From Candidatus Saccharimonadota bacterium (GTDB taxonomy: Bacteria; Patescibacteriota; Saccharimonadia; Saccharimonadales; UBA4665), in contig PKXF01000008.1 of the NCBI GenBank assembly GCA_003133385.1, positions 118,075-182,074 of the forward strand: 64,000 nucleotides of DNA, given 5' to 3'. A program made the position numbers and the translations under genes. This document shows, one piece after another, positions 6,726 to 16,004 of this stretch. Each line of letters opens with the position of its first letter. Positions within the stretch are counted from its first letter, which is position 1. The notes below the pieces were generated by a model. That model saw only the letters and a program-made list of their open reading frames with translations. It made no database searches and was not told the origin of the DNA.

Positions 6726-8414
6726 ATGAAGAGTATATTGGAGCAGCGGGTTGTATCAGCTTGCCAGGAGCTGTTCAATGTGGAGGCAGCCGTTACGCTT
6801 AGCCGGCCGCAGGAGCAGTTCGGAGACTACACGACGAATGTGGCACTGAGACTGGCCAAGCAATTAGGTAAAAATCCACATGAGGTTGCTGAGACGCTTG
6901 CCGCCAAGCTGCGCGAAACCCTCAGTGAGCATGTCAGCCAAGTTACCATTGCCGGGCCCGGCTTTATTAATCTTCATCTAAACGACCCTTCGCTTCAAAG
7001 CGCACTTCAAGACAAACCCGCGAAGTCACTTCAAGGGCAATCAATCGTTGCCGAATATTCGGACCCCAATCCTTTCAAAGTCCTCCATGCCGGACATCTT
7101 TATACAACGATCACCGGTGATGCCATAGCCCGTTTGCTGGAAGCGGCTGGAGCGACGGTCCATAGAATTAATTATGGCGGTGATGTCGGCCTGCACGTTG
7201 GTAAAACAATGTGGGCAATTATTAATTCTTTGGGCGGCGAACTGCCTGAAAAACTTGCAGAAGTTGACGCTACTAACCGTCCCGAGTGGCTAAGCGAACG
7301 TTACGTGGAAGGCAATACCGCTTACGAACAGGACGAAAAAGCTAAAGATGAGATAGCCAGGAGTAATAAGCGGGTCTACGAAGTGCACGCTAAGGAAGAT
7401 CATGAATCGCCGTTTGCCCAAATTTATTGGACCTGCCGGGGATGGAGCTACGACGGCTTCCACGAGCTATACAAACAATTGCAAGTTACGGACTTTGAGC
7501 GCTATATAGCTGAGAGTGAAGTAACGCCGATCGGTATCGAGATGGCTAAAAAAGGACTGGAGGAGGGCGTGCTGGCCCGTTCCGACGGCGCGGTAGTGTT
7601 CGCTGGCGAACCACATGGTTTGCACACCAGGGTATTCTTAAATTCCGAGGGTCTTCCCACCTATGAAGCCAAAGAACTTGGTCTGGCAGCTCTCAAATGG
7701 CGAGATTATAACTTCGATCAGGGGATCATTATTACAGCTAACGACATCGTCGAGTATATGAAGGTTGTGTTGAAAGCTTTGGAGCATTTTTATCCCGAAG
7801 TCGTGGCCCGCAGCAAGCATATTACGCACGGCATTATTAAATTACCCGGTGGCCAAAAAATGAGCAGCCGCAAAGGTAACATATTGCGTGCCCAGGACAT
7901 ACTGGAGATAGCCGATAAGGCCAATCAAGCTCTCAATAATCAAAACAACCACGAAACGGTACTTGGCGCCGTTAAATACGCTTTTCTTAAAAACCGTATT
8001 GGCGGAGACATTATCTATGACCCGGAGCAATCTGTAAGCCTGGAAGGCAATAGCGGTCCTTATCTTCAGTATGCCCATGCTAGGGCCTGCTCGATTTTGC
8101 ATAAGGCAACCAAAGAGGGCAGTGAGGCGGAAGCCTTAAACGGCTCAATAAAGTTTGATCCCGAAGAACGCTCTTTAGTACGTAAAATAACTGAGTATGT
8201 CGAGGTATTCGATAATGCAGTCAACGAATTAATGCCGCATCACCTTTGCACTTACCTCTATGAATTAGCCCAAACATTTAATCATTTTTATGAGCACAAC
8301 CAGGTAGTTGGCGATACGCGTGAGGCTATTCGGCTAGTTTTAGTTCGTCGTTATGCGGACACATTGCAGGCTGGGCTGGACTTACTTGGTATAACCGCAC
8401 CTGATAGAATGTAA
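6726..8414 (+). CDS. argS: Arginyl-tRNA synthetase
   Basis: Class I synthetase charging tRNA-Arg. The 562-residue protein has the HIGH-type motif HAGH in SDPNPFKVLHAGHL, the KMSKS-type motif KMSSRKGN, and a C-terminal DALR anticodon-binding domain. The N-terminal ~85 residues are the Add-1 domain that recognises the tRNA D-loop. It follows argC by 19 bp, so the enzyme that sets charged tRNA-Arg levels, the signal read by the leader peptide, may share the same transcript. Confidence 0.95.
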   Translation: MKSILEQRVVSACQELFNVEAAVTLSRPQEQFGDYTTNVALRLAKQLGKNPHEVAETLAAKLRETLSEHVSQVTIAGPGFINLHLNDPSLQSALQDKPAKSLQGQSIVAEYSDPNPFKVLHAGHLYTTITGDAIARLLEAAGATVHRINYGGDVGLHVGKTMWAIINSLGGELPEKLAEVDATNRPEWLSERYVEGNTAYEQDEKAKDEIARSNKRVYEVHAKEDHESPFAQIYWTCRGWSYDGFHELYKQLQVTDFERYIAESEVTPIGIEMAKKGLEEGVLARSDGAVVFAGEPHGLHTRVFLNSEGLPTYEAKELGLAALKWRDYNFDQGIIITANDIVEYMKVVLKALEHFYPEVVARSKHITHGIIKLPGGQKMSSRKGNILRAQDILEIADKANQALNNQNNHETVLGAVKYAFLKNRIGGDIIYDPEQSVSLEGNSGPYLQYAHARACSILHKATKEGSEAEALNGSIKFDPEERSLVRKITEYVEVFDNAVNELMPHHLCTYLYELAQTFNHFYEHNQVVGDTREAIRLVLVRRYADTLQAGLDLLGITAPDRM

Positions 8415-8431
8415 ACATAAGGAGAGATTTT

Positions 8432-8920
8432 ATGGCAGCAAGACAGCGCGCACGTACTGTCAACCAAACCCAGGCAGTAACCACCGGAACTACCATACGT
8501 ATAGAGCAGCCGAAGAGTTCACGTCAGCAAAAGCAGAATATAACCGTCGTTATGGCTCAGGAGCACAATCCGGTTGGTGGCTTTGTTGATTTTCTGCGCG
8601 AGCACGCAATAGTTGGCCTAGCCGTTGGTTTCGCCATTGCCACACAGCTGCAAACAGTCATCAAGCAGCTGATCGCCAGCTTTATAAATCCACTTTACGC
8701 CCTACTATTTAACGGCCAGCAGCTTAGTAGTCTTTCGACCACTATCCACTGGCATGGCCGCCAACAAACATTTGGTTGGGGGGCTTTTGTATACGACGTT
8801 GTTGACCTTGTGTTTGTGCTAGTAGTTATTTATTCAATAGTCAAGATCCTTCATCTAGATAGCCTGGATAAACCACAATCGGGAAAGAAAGAAAACGTAA
8901 AAAAACATATGAATCCATGA
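8432..8920 (+). CDS. mscL: MscL-type large-conductance mechanosensitive channel
   Basis: The region after residue ~45 (GGFVDFLREHAIVGLAVGF then VIKQLIASFINPL) matches the N-terminal helix and first transmembrane segment of MscL, and a second hydrophobic segment lies near residues 120-143. MscL opens under membrane tension to release solutes on osmotic down-shock. The 162-residue length exceeds the usual 130-150 because of a polar N-terminal extension of about 45 residues. AAGGAGA precedes the ATG. The last four bases overlap msrB. Confidence 0.85.
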   Translation: MAARQRARTVNQTQAVTTGTTIRIEQPKSSRQQKQNITVVMAQEHNPVGGFVDFLREHAIVGLAVGFAIATQLQTVIKQLIASFINPLYALLFNGQQLSSLSTTIHWHGRQQTFGWGAFVYDVVDLVFVLVVIYSIVKILHLDSLDKPQSGKKENVKKHMNP

Positions 8921-9315
8921 AGCTTTCCGAAGACGAGTGGAAGAAAAAACTAACTCCCGAGCAGTACCATATATTACGCGAGAAAGGTACGGAAACGCCT
9001 TTCAGCGGTAAACTGTTACACCAGGATAGCAATGGCGACTTTGTCTGTGCAGCCTGTGGCACGGTTTTGTTTCATAGCGACAGTAAGTACGACTCAACAA
9101 TCCCAGGCCTTGAGGGCTGGCCCAGCTTTGCCGATGCTGCTAAAAGTGACGCCGTAGAGCTAACTGATGATAACACTTTCGGTATGCACCGCACCGAGGT
9201 TACCTGTAAAACGTGTGGTAGCCACCTAGGCCACCTGTTTGATGATGAATCCTCACCAACCGGTAAGCACTATTGCATCAACTCCGCAGCTCTGGATTTC
9301 CAGGAAAAGCAGTAG
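8917..9315 (+). CDS. msrB: Peptide methionine-(R)-sulfoxide reductase
   Basis: Repairs oxidised methionine. The 132-residue protein has two CxxC zinc pairs (CAACG and CKTCG), GWPSF, RTEV, and the catalytic cysteine in HYCINSAAL. Zinc ligands are kept here, unlike in DnaG, PilB and S18 of this window. It overlaps mscL by ATGA and ends 1 bp before the convergent hxlR gene, within a small redox-stress neighbourhood. Confidence 0.95.
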   Translation: MKLSEDEWKKKLTPEQYHILREKGTETPFSGKLLHQDSNGDFVCAACGTVLFHSDSKYDSTIPGLEGWPSFADAAKSDAVELTDDNTFGMHRTEVTCKTCGSHLGHLFDDESSPTGKHYCINSAALDFQEKQ

Positions 9316-9316
9316 C

Positions 9317-9658
9317 CTAGCAATTTGCTTTGTAGTGTTTGTTACCCCAAGTTGCCATCTGCTTCAAGATAGGCAATAGGTCACGACCTTTTTGAGTTAA
9401 GGTGTATTCGGTGCGTGGCGGGACTTCGGCGAAACTTTTACGGCTTATGATGCCGCAGTCTTCAAGGTCATCAAGCCGTTGGCTGAGCGTCCGAGGGTTA
9501 ATATTACCTACGGATTTCTCCAGTTCAGAGAAGCGCCTGGGGCCACTAAATAAATCCCGCAGGATCAAGGCCGTCCATTTATTACCAATAACATCCATGG
9601 CACTGGCAATACAGCCAACATGCGGTTCTAGCTTAGTCTTCGGAGAAAGAGTTTTCAT
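9317..9658 (-). CDS. HxlR-family transcriptional regulator
   Basis: A 113-residue winged-helix protein with the HxlR pattern: conserved cysteine near the N terminus (HVGCIASAMDVIGNKW), then RRFSELEKSV and NPRTLSQRLDDLE for the recognition region. In the related YodB and HypR proteins this cysteine senses quinones or disulfide stress. The frame is open further upstream, but the ATG at 9658 gives the normal family length. It is divergent from an FMN reductase with symmetric sites between, so it probably represses that gene and itself. Confidence 0.88.
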   Translation of the reverse strand: MKTLSPKTKLEPHVGCIASAMDVIGNKWTALILRDLFSGPRRFSELEKSVGNINPRTLSQRLDDLEDCGIISRKSFAEVPPRTEYTLTQKGRDLLPILKQMATWGNKHYKANC

Positions 9659-9668
9659 TACTTTACAA

Positions 9669-9706
9669 AGTATAGTATTAGGCCTATACTGAAGCTTAAT
9701 ACTATA
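9669..9706. promoter_or_regulatory. Operator-like inverted repeats between hxlR and the FMN reductase
   Basis: TATAGTATTA (9671-9680) and TAATACTATA (9697-9706) are perfect 10 bp inverted repeats separated by 16 bp. A nested pair AGTATAG (9669-9675) / CTATACT (9684-9690) also occurs. Both overlap where a promoter for either gene should lie and resemble the TACTA-type half sites of HxlR regulators. Confidence 0.6.
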
Positions 9707-9734
9707 AAAAGTATACCATAAAGGAGATACAAGT

Positions 9735-10343
9735 ATGAAACTAGCAGTTATTATAGGAACGACTCGCGAAGGACGTAAGACCCCACAACAGGCCAAATGG
9801 GTATTCAACACAGCCAAGCAATTGCAGGGCGTAGAGGCAGAGTTAGTTGATCTTAAAGACTATCCAATGCCATTTTTTACCGAACCTGTATCGCCACGTT
9901 ATAATCCTGAACGCAAAATTGATCCGGCTGTTATTCCCTGGCTAAAAAAGTTGGAAGAGTTTGATGCTTATATATTTGTGACACCTGAGTATAACCACTC
10001 GGTTCCTGGAGTTCTAAAAAACGCCCTAGACTACGTCACCTGGGAACTACTACACAAACCGGCTGCCGTGGTATCGCATGGTACGCAAGCCGGTGCCCGG
10101 GCCATGACCGACCTAAAAGAGATCCTATCAGAAAGCCGGGCCGTCCCGATTCCTACGGTTTCATCTACAGCTATGTCAGGCATGAGCGAGATAATAGACG
10201 AAAACGGTAACTTGTCCGAAGCGGCTAAAGCCAATCCTTACGGCCCGAAGGCAGGCCTGGATGCCTTATTGGCAGACCTCAAATGGTACAGCGATGCACT
10301 AAGTACCGCGCGTGCAAACGATCAACAGGCTTCCAGCGACTAA
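9735..10343 (+). CDS. NADPH-dependent FMN reductase (azoreductase/quinone reductase type)
   Basis: A 202-residue flavodoxin-fold protein. Its N terminus (KLAVIIGTTREGRKTPQQAK) is the phosphate-binding loop of the NAD(P)H-dependent FMN reductase family, and FVTPEYNHSVPGVLKNALDY is the hallmark second motif. Such enzymes reduce FMN, azo dyes or quinones. AAAGGAGA precedes the ATG. The divergent HxlR regulator parallels the B. subtilis yodB-azoR1 arrangement, supporting a role against quinones or electrophiles (inference). Confidence 0.88.
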   Translation: MKLAVIIGTTREGRKTPQQAKWVFNTAKQLQGVEAELVDLKDYPMPFFTEPVSPRYNPERKIDPAVIPWLKKLEEFDAYIFVTPEYNHSVPGVLKNALDYVTWELLHKPAAVVSHGTQAGARAMTDLKEILSESRAVPIPTVSSTAMSGMSEIIDENGNLSEAAKANPYGPKAGLDALLADLKWYSDALSTARANDQQASSD

Positions 10344-10399
10344 AATCCCTATAACCTGATTAGAGTAGATAAAAAGTAGCTGCTAGAGATAGCTTTTGG

Positions 10400-10405
10400 T
10401 ATGCT
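10400..10405 (+). promoter_or_regulatory. -10 box next to the orn start
   Basis: TATGCT lies 6 bp before the ATG at 10412, so the mRNA would be essentially leaderless. No clear -35 is visible. Confidence 0.3.
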
Positions 10406-10411
10406 GAAGCC

Positions 10412-10975
10412 ATGATTGATAAAAAAGCTATCCCAACCAAGCTACTGTGGATGGACTTGGAAATGACCGGGCTTGATCCTAATGAAGACGTTATTTTAGA
10501 AGTTGCAGCCGAAATTACAGATTTCAACTTCAAAACACTGGCTAATTACGAGGCAATAGTAAGCCAGCCCAAAGAAGTCGTAGTTGACCGCATGCAAAAG
10601 AACACGTGGTGGGCAGATTATCCCGAGAACCGTGATGAGTTTGTAAGCAAGCTAGCTAATGGGAAACCAAGCCAGCAAGTTGAGGGCGAACTCATATCAC
10701 TTATTGAACAACAATTTGGCAATGAGCCGGCACTGCTAGCGGGCAACAGCATACACAATGACCGTAATTTCATTAAAAAGTGGTGGCCCCAGCTCGACTT
10801 AAAGCTGCACTATCGCATGCTCGATGTTAGTGCTTGGAAAGTTTTTATGCAGGGTAAATATGGCGTGCAGTTTGAGAAAAAAGAAATTCACCGGGCCTTT
10901 GACGATATTCAGGCCTCAATCGCCGAACTACAGCATTATTTGGAATGGTTTGCCCATGGACCACAAGACGGTTGA
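10412..10975 (+). CDS. orn: Oligoribonuclease
   Basis: DEDDh 3'-5' exonuclease that degrades 2-5 nt RNA to mononucleotides, the last step of RNA decay. The 187-residue protein has WMDLEMTGL with the DE pair, the NSIHNDRNF aspartate block, and the HRAFDDIQASI block with the His and last Asp, so all catalytic residues are present. This matters because the NrnA-position protein in this window (29395-31068) lacks its catalytic residues. The next gene starts inside its 3' end. Confidence 0.94.
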   Translation: MIDKKAIPTKLLWMDLEMTGLDPNEDVILEVAAEITDFNFKTLANYEAIVSQPKEVVVDRMQKNTWWADYPENRDEFVSKLANGKPSQQVEGELISLIEQQFGNEPALLAGNSIHNDRNFIKKWWPQLDLKLHYRMLDVSAWKVFMQGKYGVQFEKKEIHRAFDDIQASIAELQHYLEWFAHGPQDG

Positions 10976-11297
10976 AGACTATATTTTGACCATGCCGAAC
11001 TCATGGCTCGACTATCCGTTCGGCGAGGGTGTGGCCGTCTATAAGATTGGGGACAGTCCCAGTGACGGCAAAATGTTCGCCCTAATAGAAGAAGGCAAGA
11101 ACCCGGTGAGGTTGAGTCTTAAATGTGACCCAGGATTGACTAAGCTGCTACGCGAAAAATATGACGAAATTATGCCTGGCTATCATCTCAATAAAAAACA
11201 CTGGAATACATTAGCCTTGACCGGACAACTGGAATGGGAAGAAGTCCAGGCCCTGATCAGACACAGCTACCAGTTAGTAGCCGGCATAAACTCCTAA
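10956..11297 (+). CDS. MmcQ/YjbR family protein
   Basis: A 113-residue small alpha/beta protein with the YjbR pattern: KTVEDYILTMPNSWLDYPFG at the start, KMFALI, SLKCDP, and PGYHLNKKHW toward the end. The family has a CyaY-like fold and is often called DNA-binding, but its function is not established. The ATG at 10956 lies 20 bp inside orn. Its stop overlaps by 4 bp the end of the opposite-strand gene that follows. Confidence 0.85.
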   Translation: MDHKTVEDYILTMPNSWLDYPFGEGVAVYKIGDSPSDGKMFALIEEGKNPVRLSLKCDPGLTKLLREKYDEIMPGYHLNKKHWNTLALTGQLEWEEVQALIRHSYQLVAGINS

Positions 11298-12349
11298 CCG
11301 ACAGGGGTGCTACCTGCCTGGTTGAGCTGCTTAATAAGCAGCCGCGCCTGCTTGTAATCATCATTAAGCTGGGCGCGGCCTTTTTTGCCGGTTGTCTGGG
11401 CGTAGGCACTACGAAGATCAGCCGTGTAGGTGTTTAGTTGGCTGCTCATAATTTGCTGGAAAGTTGCCGTATAGTTGCCGCTCGCCGACGCACCAGTCAG
11501 CTGCGTGTCTGTAGCAGTACTAATTTTGAGGTTGAGTTGCTTCGGGCTGACCTGCTGTTTGTTAAGAGCAAGGTACGTAATAAGCTGGGACTGGACGCTG
11601 GTTACCGTAAGCTGGGTAGTGGCTATAAAACCCTGGTAGCTTGCTGGCAGCGAGGCTTGGCCTGTCGAGGACTGGTTTGCCTCAGTTGATAGGTGGATCA
11701 ATTCCTGCTGGTCCTGCAATACGGCTAAAAATGGCTGGACATCAAAGCTTCCAGCCAGCAGACCCTTTAAAATACTGAAAATGATCAATAGGCCAACCAG
11801 CCCGCCCCCCAAAACTATAATCCGGGTACGTAATGATTTTCCGTTCAATAGTGACGGCAGCATTGACGCTGGCCTTTCTGAGGTAGCTGGATTGGTGATA
11901 AATTCATACGGCCCCTGGTTACCGTAAGCTTGTGGCTGAACGGCTGGCTGGGGACCTTGCATTTGAGGGGATATTTGCTGAGGCTGTGACACTGCCTGAG
12001 TCTGATCTTCAAAAGGATGCAATGGCTGCACCGCGTTTTCGAGTGATGGTGATGGCGGATGGGGGGTAAAATGTGTCGGTTGACCCAGCGGCACTGAAGC
12101 CAGATGTTGGGGCACTACTTGTTGTTGCATGTATGGATTTATGTATTCCTTCAAGTGGTTGGGCATAGTCTGCTCCATATGCTGTGCCATCTGCTTCTGC
12201 ACGTTGGGGGGAACATAGCCACCGCTTTGCTGGTAATACTTTAAATTAGCTGGTAGCGTCTGCTCCATATGCTTGGCCATTTCCTGCTGTATGCGGGGCG
12301 GTATATAGGCTGCTCTATCTTGGGGCAGGTGAGGTGACGTTGGATTCAT
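11294..12349 (-). CDS. Membrane protein with duplicated N-terminal motif
   Basis: I do not recognise a named family. The 351-residue protein begins with two ~30-residue repeats of the form YIPP..Q.EMAKHMEQT.P..LKYY and YVPP..Q.QMAQHMEQT.P..LKEY. A long Gln/Pro-rich stretch follows (to about 170), then one transmembrane helix (IIVLGGGLVGLLIIFSILKG, ~180-200), then a ~145-residue domain probably outside the membrane. With most of the N-terminal part cytoplasmic, the repeats could be amphipathic protein-binding helices (inference). Confidence 0.8.
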   Translation of the reverse strand: MNPTSPHLPQDRAAYIPPRIQQEMAKHMEQTLPANLKYYQQSGGYVPPNVQKQMAQHMEQTMPNHLKEYINPYMQQQVVPQHLASVPLGQPTHFTPHPPSPSLENAVQPLHPFEDQTQAVSQPQQISPQMQGPQPAVQPQAYGNQGPYEFITNPATSERPASMLPSLLNGKSLRTRIIVLGGGLVGLLIIFSILKGLLAGSFDVQPFLAVLQDQQELIHLSTEANQSSTGQASLPASYQGFIATTQLTVTSVQSQLITYLALNKQQVSPKQLNLKISTATDTQLTGASASGNYTATFQQIMSSQLNTYTADLRSAYAQTTGKKGRAQLNDDYKQARLLIKQLNQAGSTPVG

Positions 12350-12456
12350 GCTCTAATTAAACCATAAGCGCTAGGCTCTTAGTAGGTAAGGCTCTTAAAA
12401 AGGGCTACTCGGGCTGGTTTGCATTACCCTTATGCTATGCACCAGCGGCTATTCGC

Positions 12457-12462
12457 TATAAG
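12457..12462 (+). promoter_or_regulatory. -10 box next to the dnaG start
   Basis: TATAAG sits 8 bp before the dnaG ATG at 12471, predicting a nearly leaderless dnaG-rpoD transcript. The -35 region is not obvious. Confidence 0.4.
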
Positions 12463-12470
12463 CTAGTGAT

Positions 12471-14249
12471 ATGGATGCAATTGAAGAGGTCAAAACCCGT
12501 CTGTCGATTGAAGACGTCATCAGTGAGTATGTACCGCTCAAACGGGCCGGACGTAATTGGAAAGGCCTGAGCCCTTTTAGCAGCGAAAAAACACCCAGCT
12601 TTGTGGTAAGTCCCGAAAAACAGATCTGGAAAGATTTTAGTTCGGGTAAGGGCGGTAGCATGTTCGACTTTGTTATGGAGGTGGAAGGGCTTGACTTTAA
12701 AGGAGCACTTAACCTACTAGCCCGTAAGGCCGGCGTAGACCTTGAACAGTACGCCTCGCCGTCGTCTAAGCGTAGTGGTCCCGACAAAGAGCGCCTGTAC
12801 CAACTGCTAGACGCCAGCGCCAAATTTTACCAAGTGCAATTTTCCAAACACAGCCGAGCGCTCGAGTACGTATTTAAGAAGCGAAAGTTCACCAAGGAAA
12901 CAGCACTTAAGTGGCGCCTTGGCTACGCACCGAATACCGGTAATGCGCTAAGCGACTTTGCCAAAAGCAAGGGTTTTAGTGAGGCCGAAATGAAGCAAGC
13001 CGGCCTTAGTTCAAAGTCATACAATGGAATGAGCCAGGATATGTTTCGGAGCCGGCTGATGATCCCGTTGCAAGATCCTCAAGGTAAGGTTATTGGTTTT
13101 ACGGCCCGCCTGCTGGACGGCGATGACACTGACGCTCAGAGCCCTAAATATATCAATACGCCCAGCAGCGCACTATACGACAAAAGCCGTCATATTTATG
13201 GCCTGCATCTGGCAAAAGAATCAATCCGTAAGACAAAATTCGTAGTTATAGTTGAGGGTAACCTGGATGTAATAAGTAGCCATCAGGCTGGCGTAACCCA
13301 AGTCGTAGCTACCGCCGGCACGGCCCTGACTGAACCAAATTTGAAAACCTTAAGCCGCTTCACTGGTGACATCCGCCTGTGCTTTGATGCCGACTCGGCC
13401 GGAGCCGCTGCGGCAGAACGTGCCATACCGATTGCCAGTCGCGTCAAAGCATCCTTAAGCATAATTGACCTGCCGAGCGCAAAGGACCCTGATGAACTTA
13501 TTCGTAAGGACCCTAACTTATGGAAATCGGCCATAGACAGTCCCCAATATGCGTTGGATTGGCTGATGAAGCGCTATCAAAAACTACTTGACCTGAACTC
13601 GGCACCAGGAAAACGTGAGTTCAGTGATGTTCTGCTCCCTGTGGTGCGCGGTTTGGCGGACCCTGTGGAGCGTGATCACTATCTAAGCACCATTTCCAAG
13701 CAACTGAACGTCAGCCAGTCAGCCCTCGACCAAAAGTTTCAAAAAATTAGCGAGTCGCCCGTGTCGCAACGGCGTCGCACTATCAAAGTCAGCCCGGCAA
13801 AACTTGATAAGATTGCCATTGAGAACCAAAAAATCCAAGACAAGTTTCTGGCACTTGTACTTATGCGGCCGACTCTGCGCGAATTTCTGGAGCTGGTTAC
13901 AGGTGACATGCTATTTAGCGGTAATGGCCGTGACTTGCTGGAATTTCTAAAGCAAAACCCCGATTTTAATAATTCAGACGCGGTACCCGTGCAAAATTTA
14001 GCCGATTATGTTAAAATAGAAGCATTACTCTACGAGGAACTTTACCAGGGTCTCGAGCTCAATGAGCTTCATGATGAAGCCGCTCGATTGCAGGCCGAAT
14101 TGGTAACTAAATTTATTAAAACCCAGAAAAAACAACTGTCCGAACGCCAGCGTGACGCCAACGACGAGACCACTCTTAGGGAATTGCAGGAACAAGACAA
14201 ACAATACAACATACTACTCAATAAGGTGAAAGGAATAGCCCATGGCTAA
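12471..14249 (+). CDS. dnaG: DNA primase without zinc-binding residues
   Basis: Makes RNA primers for replication. The 592-residue protein has an N-terminal domain of CHC2 type, a TOPRIM catalytic core (VEGNLDVIS, then the CFDADSAG block) and a C-terminal helical region likely to contact the helicase. The zinc ribbon, normally C-PFH...C-x2-C, reads [11 protein letters not shown]...KDFSSG, so the ligand positions are Ser34, Ser37, Asp55 and Ser58. The surrounding fold residues (EKTPSF, KGG, FDFVM) are kept. Catalytic TOPRIM residues look intact. Its 3' end overlaps rpoD by 8 bp, the macromolecular-synthesis arrangement. Confidence 0.94.
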   Translation: MDAIEEVKTRLSIEDVISEYVPLKRAGRNWKGLSPFSSEKTPSFVVSPEKQIWKDFSSGKGGSMFDFVMEVEGLDFKGALNLLARKAGVDLEQYASPSSKRSGPDKERLYQLLDASAKFYQVQFSKHSRALEYVFKKRKFTKETALKWRLGYAPNTGNALSDFAKSKGFSEAEMKQAGLSSKSYNGMSQDMFRSRLMIPLQDPQGKVIGFTARLLDGDDTDAQSPKYINTPSSALYDKSRHIYGLHLAKESIRKTKFVVIVEGNLDVISSHQAGVTQVVATAGTALTEPNLKTLSRFTGDIRLCFDADSAGAAAAERAIPIASRVKASLSIIDLPSAKDPDELIRKDPNLWKSAIDSPQYALDWLMKRYQKLLDLNSAPGKREFSDVLLPVVRGLADPVERDHYLSTISKQLNVSQSALDQKFQKISESPVSQRRRTIKVSPAKLDKIAIENQKIQDKFLALVLMRPTLREFLELVTGDMLFSGNGRDLLEFLKQNPDFNNSDAVPVQNLADYVKIEALLYEELYQGLELNELHDEAARLQAELVTKFIKTQKKQLSERQRDANDETTLRELQEQDKQYNILLNKVKGIAHG

Positions 14250-15396
14250 AAAAGAAGACAGCAAGGCCAAGAAATCGAAGCCAAGCGAAGAACAATTGAC
14301 AATTGAACAGCATAAACAACAATTATTTGCGAAGGCTAAAAAAGAAGGGCATATTGAGCAACGGGACATTTTTGCCGCCATTCCGGAGACCGCTGAAAAC
14401 GCCGAAGCCCTAGACGCTCTCTATACCGAACTGGCTGATGCCAATCTTGAAATTACGACTACTGAACCAAACCCTGAGAACTTTACTGATGAGTGGGAAG
14501 CCGAAGAAGCCGAAGAAGAAGTAGCAGCAGTGGCTACAAACACTGCCGTGTACCTGGACGATGACGTTGCTGACGACTCGGTCCGCTTGTACTTGCGTGA
14601 AATCGGTAAAATACCCCTACTAAATGCCGAAGAAGAACTGGCGCTTGCCCAACGTGTCGTATCCGGCGATAAAGACGCCAAAGATAAGATGGCCGAGGCA
14701 AATATGCGTCTGGTCGTCTCGATAGCTAAACGTTACGTCGGCCGGGGGCTGGACTTACTCGATCTGATCCAAGAAGGCAATACAGGGCTGCTCAGGGCTG
14801 TAGAAAAATTTGATCCCGACAAGGGTTTTAAGTTTTCAACTTATGCTACCTGGTGGATTCGCCAGGCAATAACCCGCGCCATTGCCGATCAAGCCCGGAC
14901 GATCCGTATTCCCGTCCATATGGTTGAGACCATCAATAAGTTGCTACGCACCCAACGCCGTTTGACCCAGGAACTGAACCGCGAACCGACCAATGAAGAA
15001 ATTGCCAAAGAGATGGAGATCGATATTGATAAAGTCGAACACATCATGAAAATTAAACAAGACATCTCCTCACTAGATGCTTCGATACGTGATGATGAAG
15101 AAGACAGTGTCCTGGCTGACTTTATTGAAGATGAGGATACTGTCAGTCCTGAAGAATCAGCGACTGGCCAGCTGCTCAAGGAGCAAGTAAAAGATATGCT
15201 GAGCGCGCTTACCGAACGTGAACAAAAAATTCTTAAATTACGTTTTGGCCTAGAGGACGGCAAGAGCCATACGCTTGAAGAAGTAGGCCAGGAGTTCAGC
15301 GTTACACGCGAACGTATCCGACAAATTGAGGCCAAGGCTCTCGCTAAGCTTCGTAAACACCGCGACGCTAAAAAACTTCACGATTACATTAAATAA
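14242..15396 (+). CDS. rpoD: Primary RNA polymerase sigma factor
   Basis: Group 1 sigma-70 factor of 384 residues. Region 1.2 ([15 protein letters not shown]), region 2 ([35 protein letters not shown]), region 3 ([12 protein letters not shown]) and region 4.2 ([17 protein letters not shown]) are all present. A Lys/Glu-rich N-terminal part of about 110 residues stands in for region 1.1. The normal promoter-reading residues agree with the -35/-10 boxes found in this window, including TGn-extended -10 elements. Confidence 0.96.
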   Translation: MAKKEDSKAKKSKPSEEQLTIEQHKQQLFAKAKKEGHIEQRDIFAAIPETAENAEALDALYTELADANLEITTTEPNPENFTDEWEAEEAEEEVAAVATNTAVYLDDDVADDSVRLYLREIGKIPLLNAEEELALAQRVVSGDKDAKDKMAEANMRLVVSIAKRYVGRGLDLLDLIQEGNTGLLRAVEKFDPDKGFKFSTYATWWIRQAITRAIADQARTIRIPVHMVETINKLLRTQRRLTQELNREPTNEEIAKEMEIDIDKVEHIMKIKQDISSLDASIRDDEEDSVLADFIEDEDTVSPEESATGQLLKEQVKDMLSALTEREQKILKLRFGLEDGKSHTLEEVGQEFSVTRERIRQIEAKALAKLRKHRDAKKLHDYIK

Positions 15397-15399
15397 ATC

Positions 15400-15993
15400 A
15401 TGGATAAAAAGCTGCGGATCATAGGCCTAGCCGGCACCAATGGCAGCGGCAAAGACAGTGTGGGACAGTTACTGAGCCAATACCATAATTATCTATTCGT
15501 GTCGGTAACCGACCCACTGCGTAATGAGCTAAAAGCCCGTAACCTGCCTATAACCCGTGAGAACTTACGTATGGTCAGTGCCGAGTTGCGACGCGATCAG
15601 GGGCTTGGCGTGCTCGTCGATATGGCCATGGCTACTTACGAGGCAGTCAAGGGTAAGTACAAAGGTATAGTCATAGCTAGCTTGCGGCATCCTGGCGAGG
15701 CCGACCGCGTGCATGAGCTTGGTGGAATTGTCATTTGGGTCGACGCCGATGCGCGTATTCGTTACGAGCGGGTGCAGGCAAACGCTGAAGCCCGGGGCAG
15801 GTCAGGGGAAGATAATAAAACCTATGAACAGTTTAGGTTAGAGGAAGCAAGCGAAATGAACGGCTTAGTTAGCGACGATGACACGGCACTTAGTATGTCG
15901 GCCGTAAAACTGCTAAGCGATATGCAAATTGATAATAGCAAGTCAGACCAAGCTAATTTGCGTCTTACAGTCGAAAAAGCTCTCAGCCTTTGA
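15400..15993 (+). CDS. P-loop nucleotide kinase-like protein
   Basis: A 197-residue protein with Walker A GTNGSGKDS near the N terminus and a possible lid region rich in Arg (YERVQANAEARGRSG). The Asp after GK is typical of small nucleotide or dephospho-CoA kinases, but I cannot assign the substrate. It begins 3 bp after rpoD and is probably cotranscribed with it. Confidence 0.7.
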   Translation: MDKKLRIIGLAGTNGSGKDSVGQLLSQYHNYLFVSVTDPLRNELKARNLPITRENLRMVSAELRRDQGLGVLVDMAMATYEAVKGKYKGIVIASLRHPGEADRVHELGGIVIWVDADARIRYERVQANAEARGRSGEDNKTYEQFRLEEASEMNGLVSDDDTALSMSAVKLLSDMQIDNSKSDQANLRLTVEKALSL

Positions 15994-16004
15994 AAAACTG
16001 TTGC

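Noticed and set aside
9659..9817. N-terminal extension of the HxlR regulator
   Set aside because: It would cross the operator region and the start of the divergent reductase, and the family length fits the ATG at 9658.
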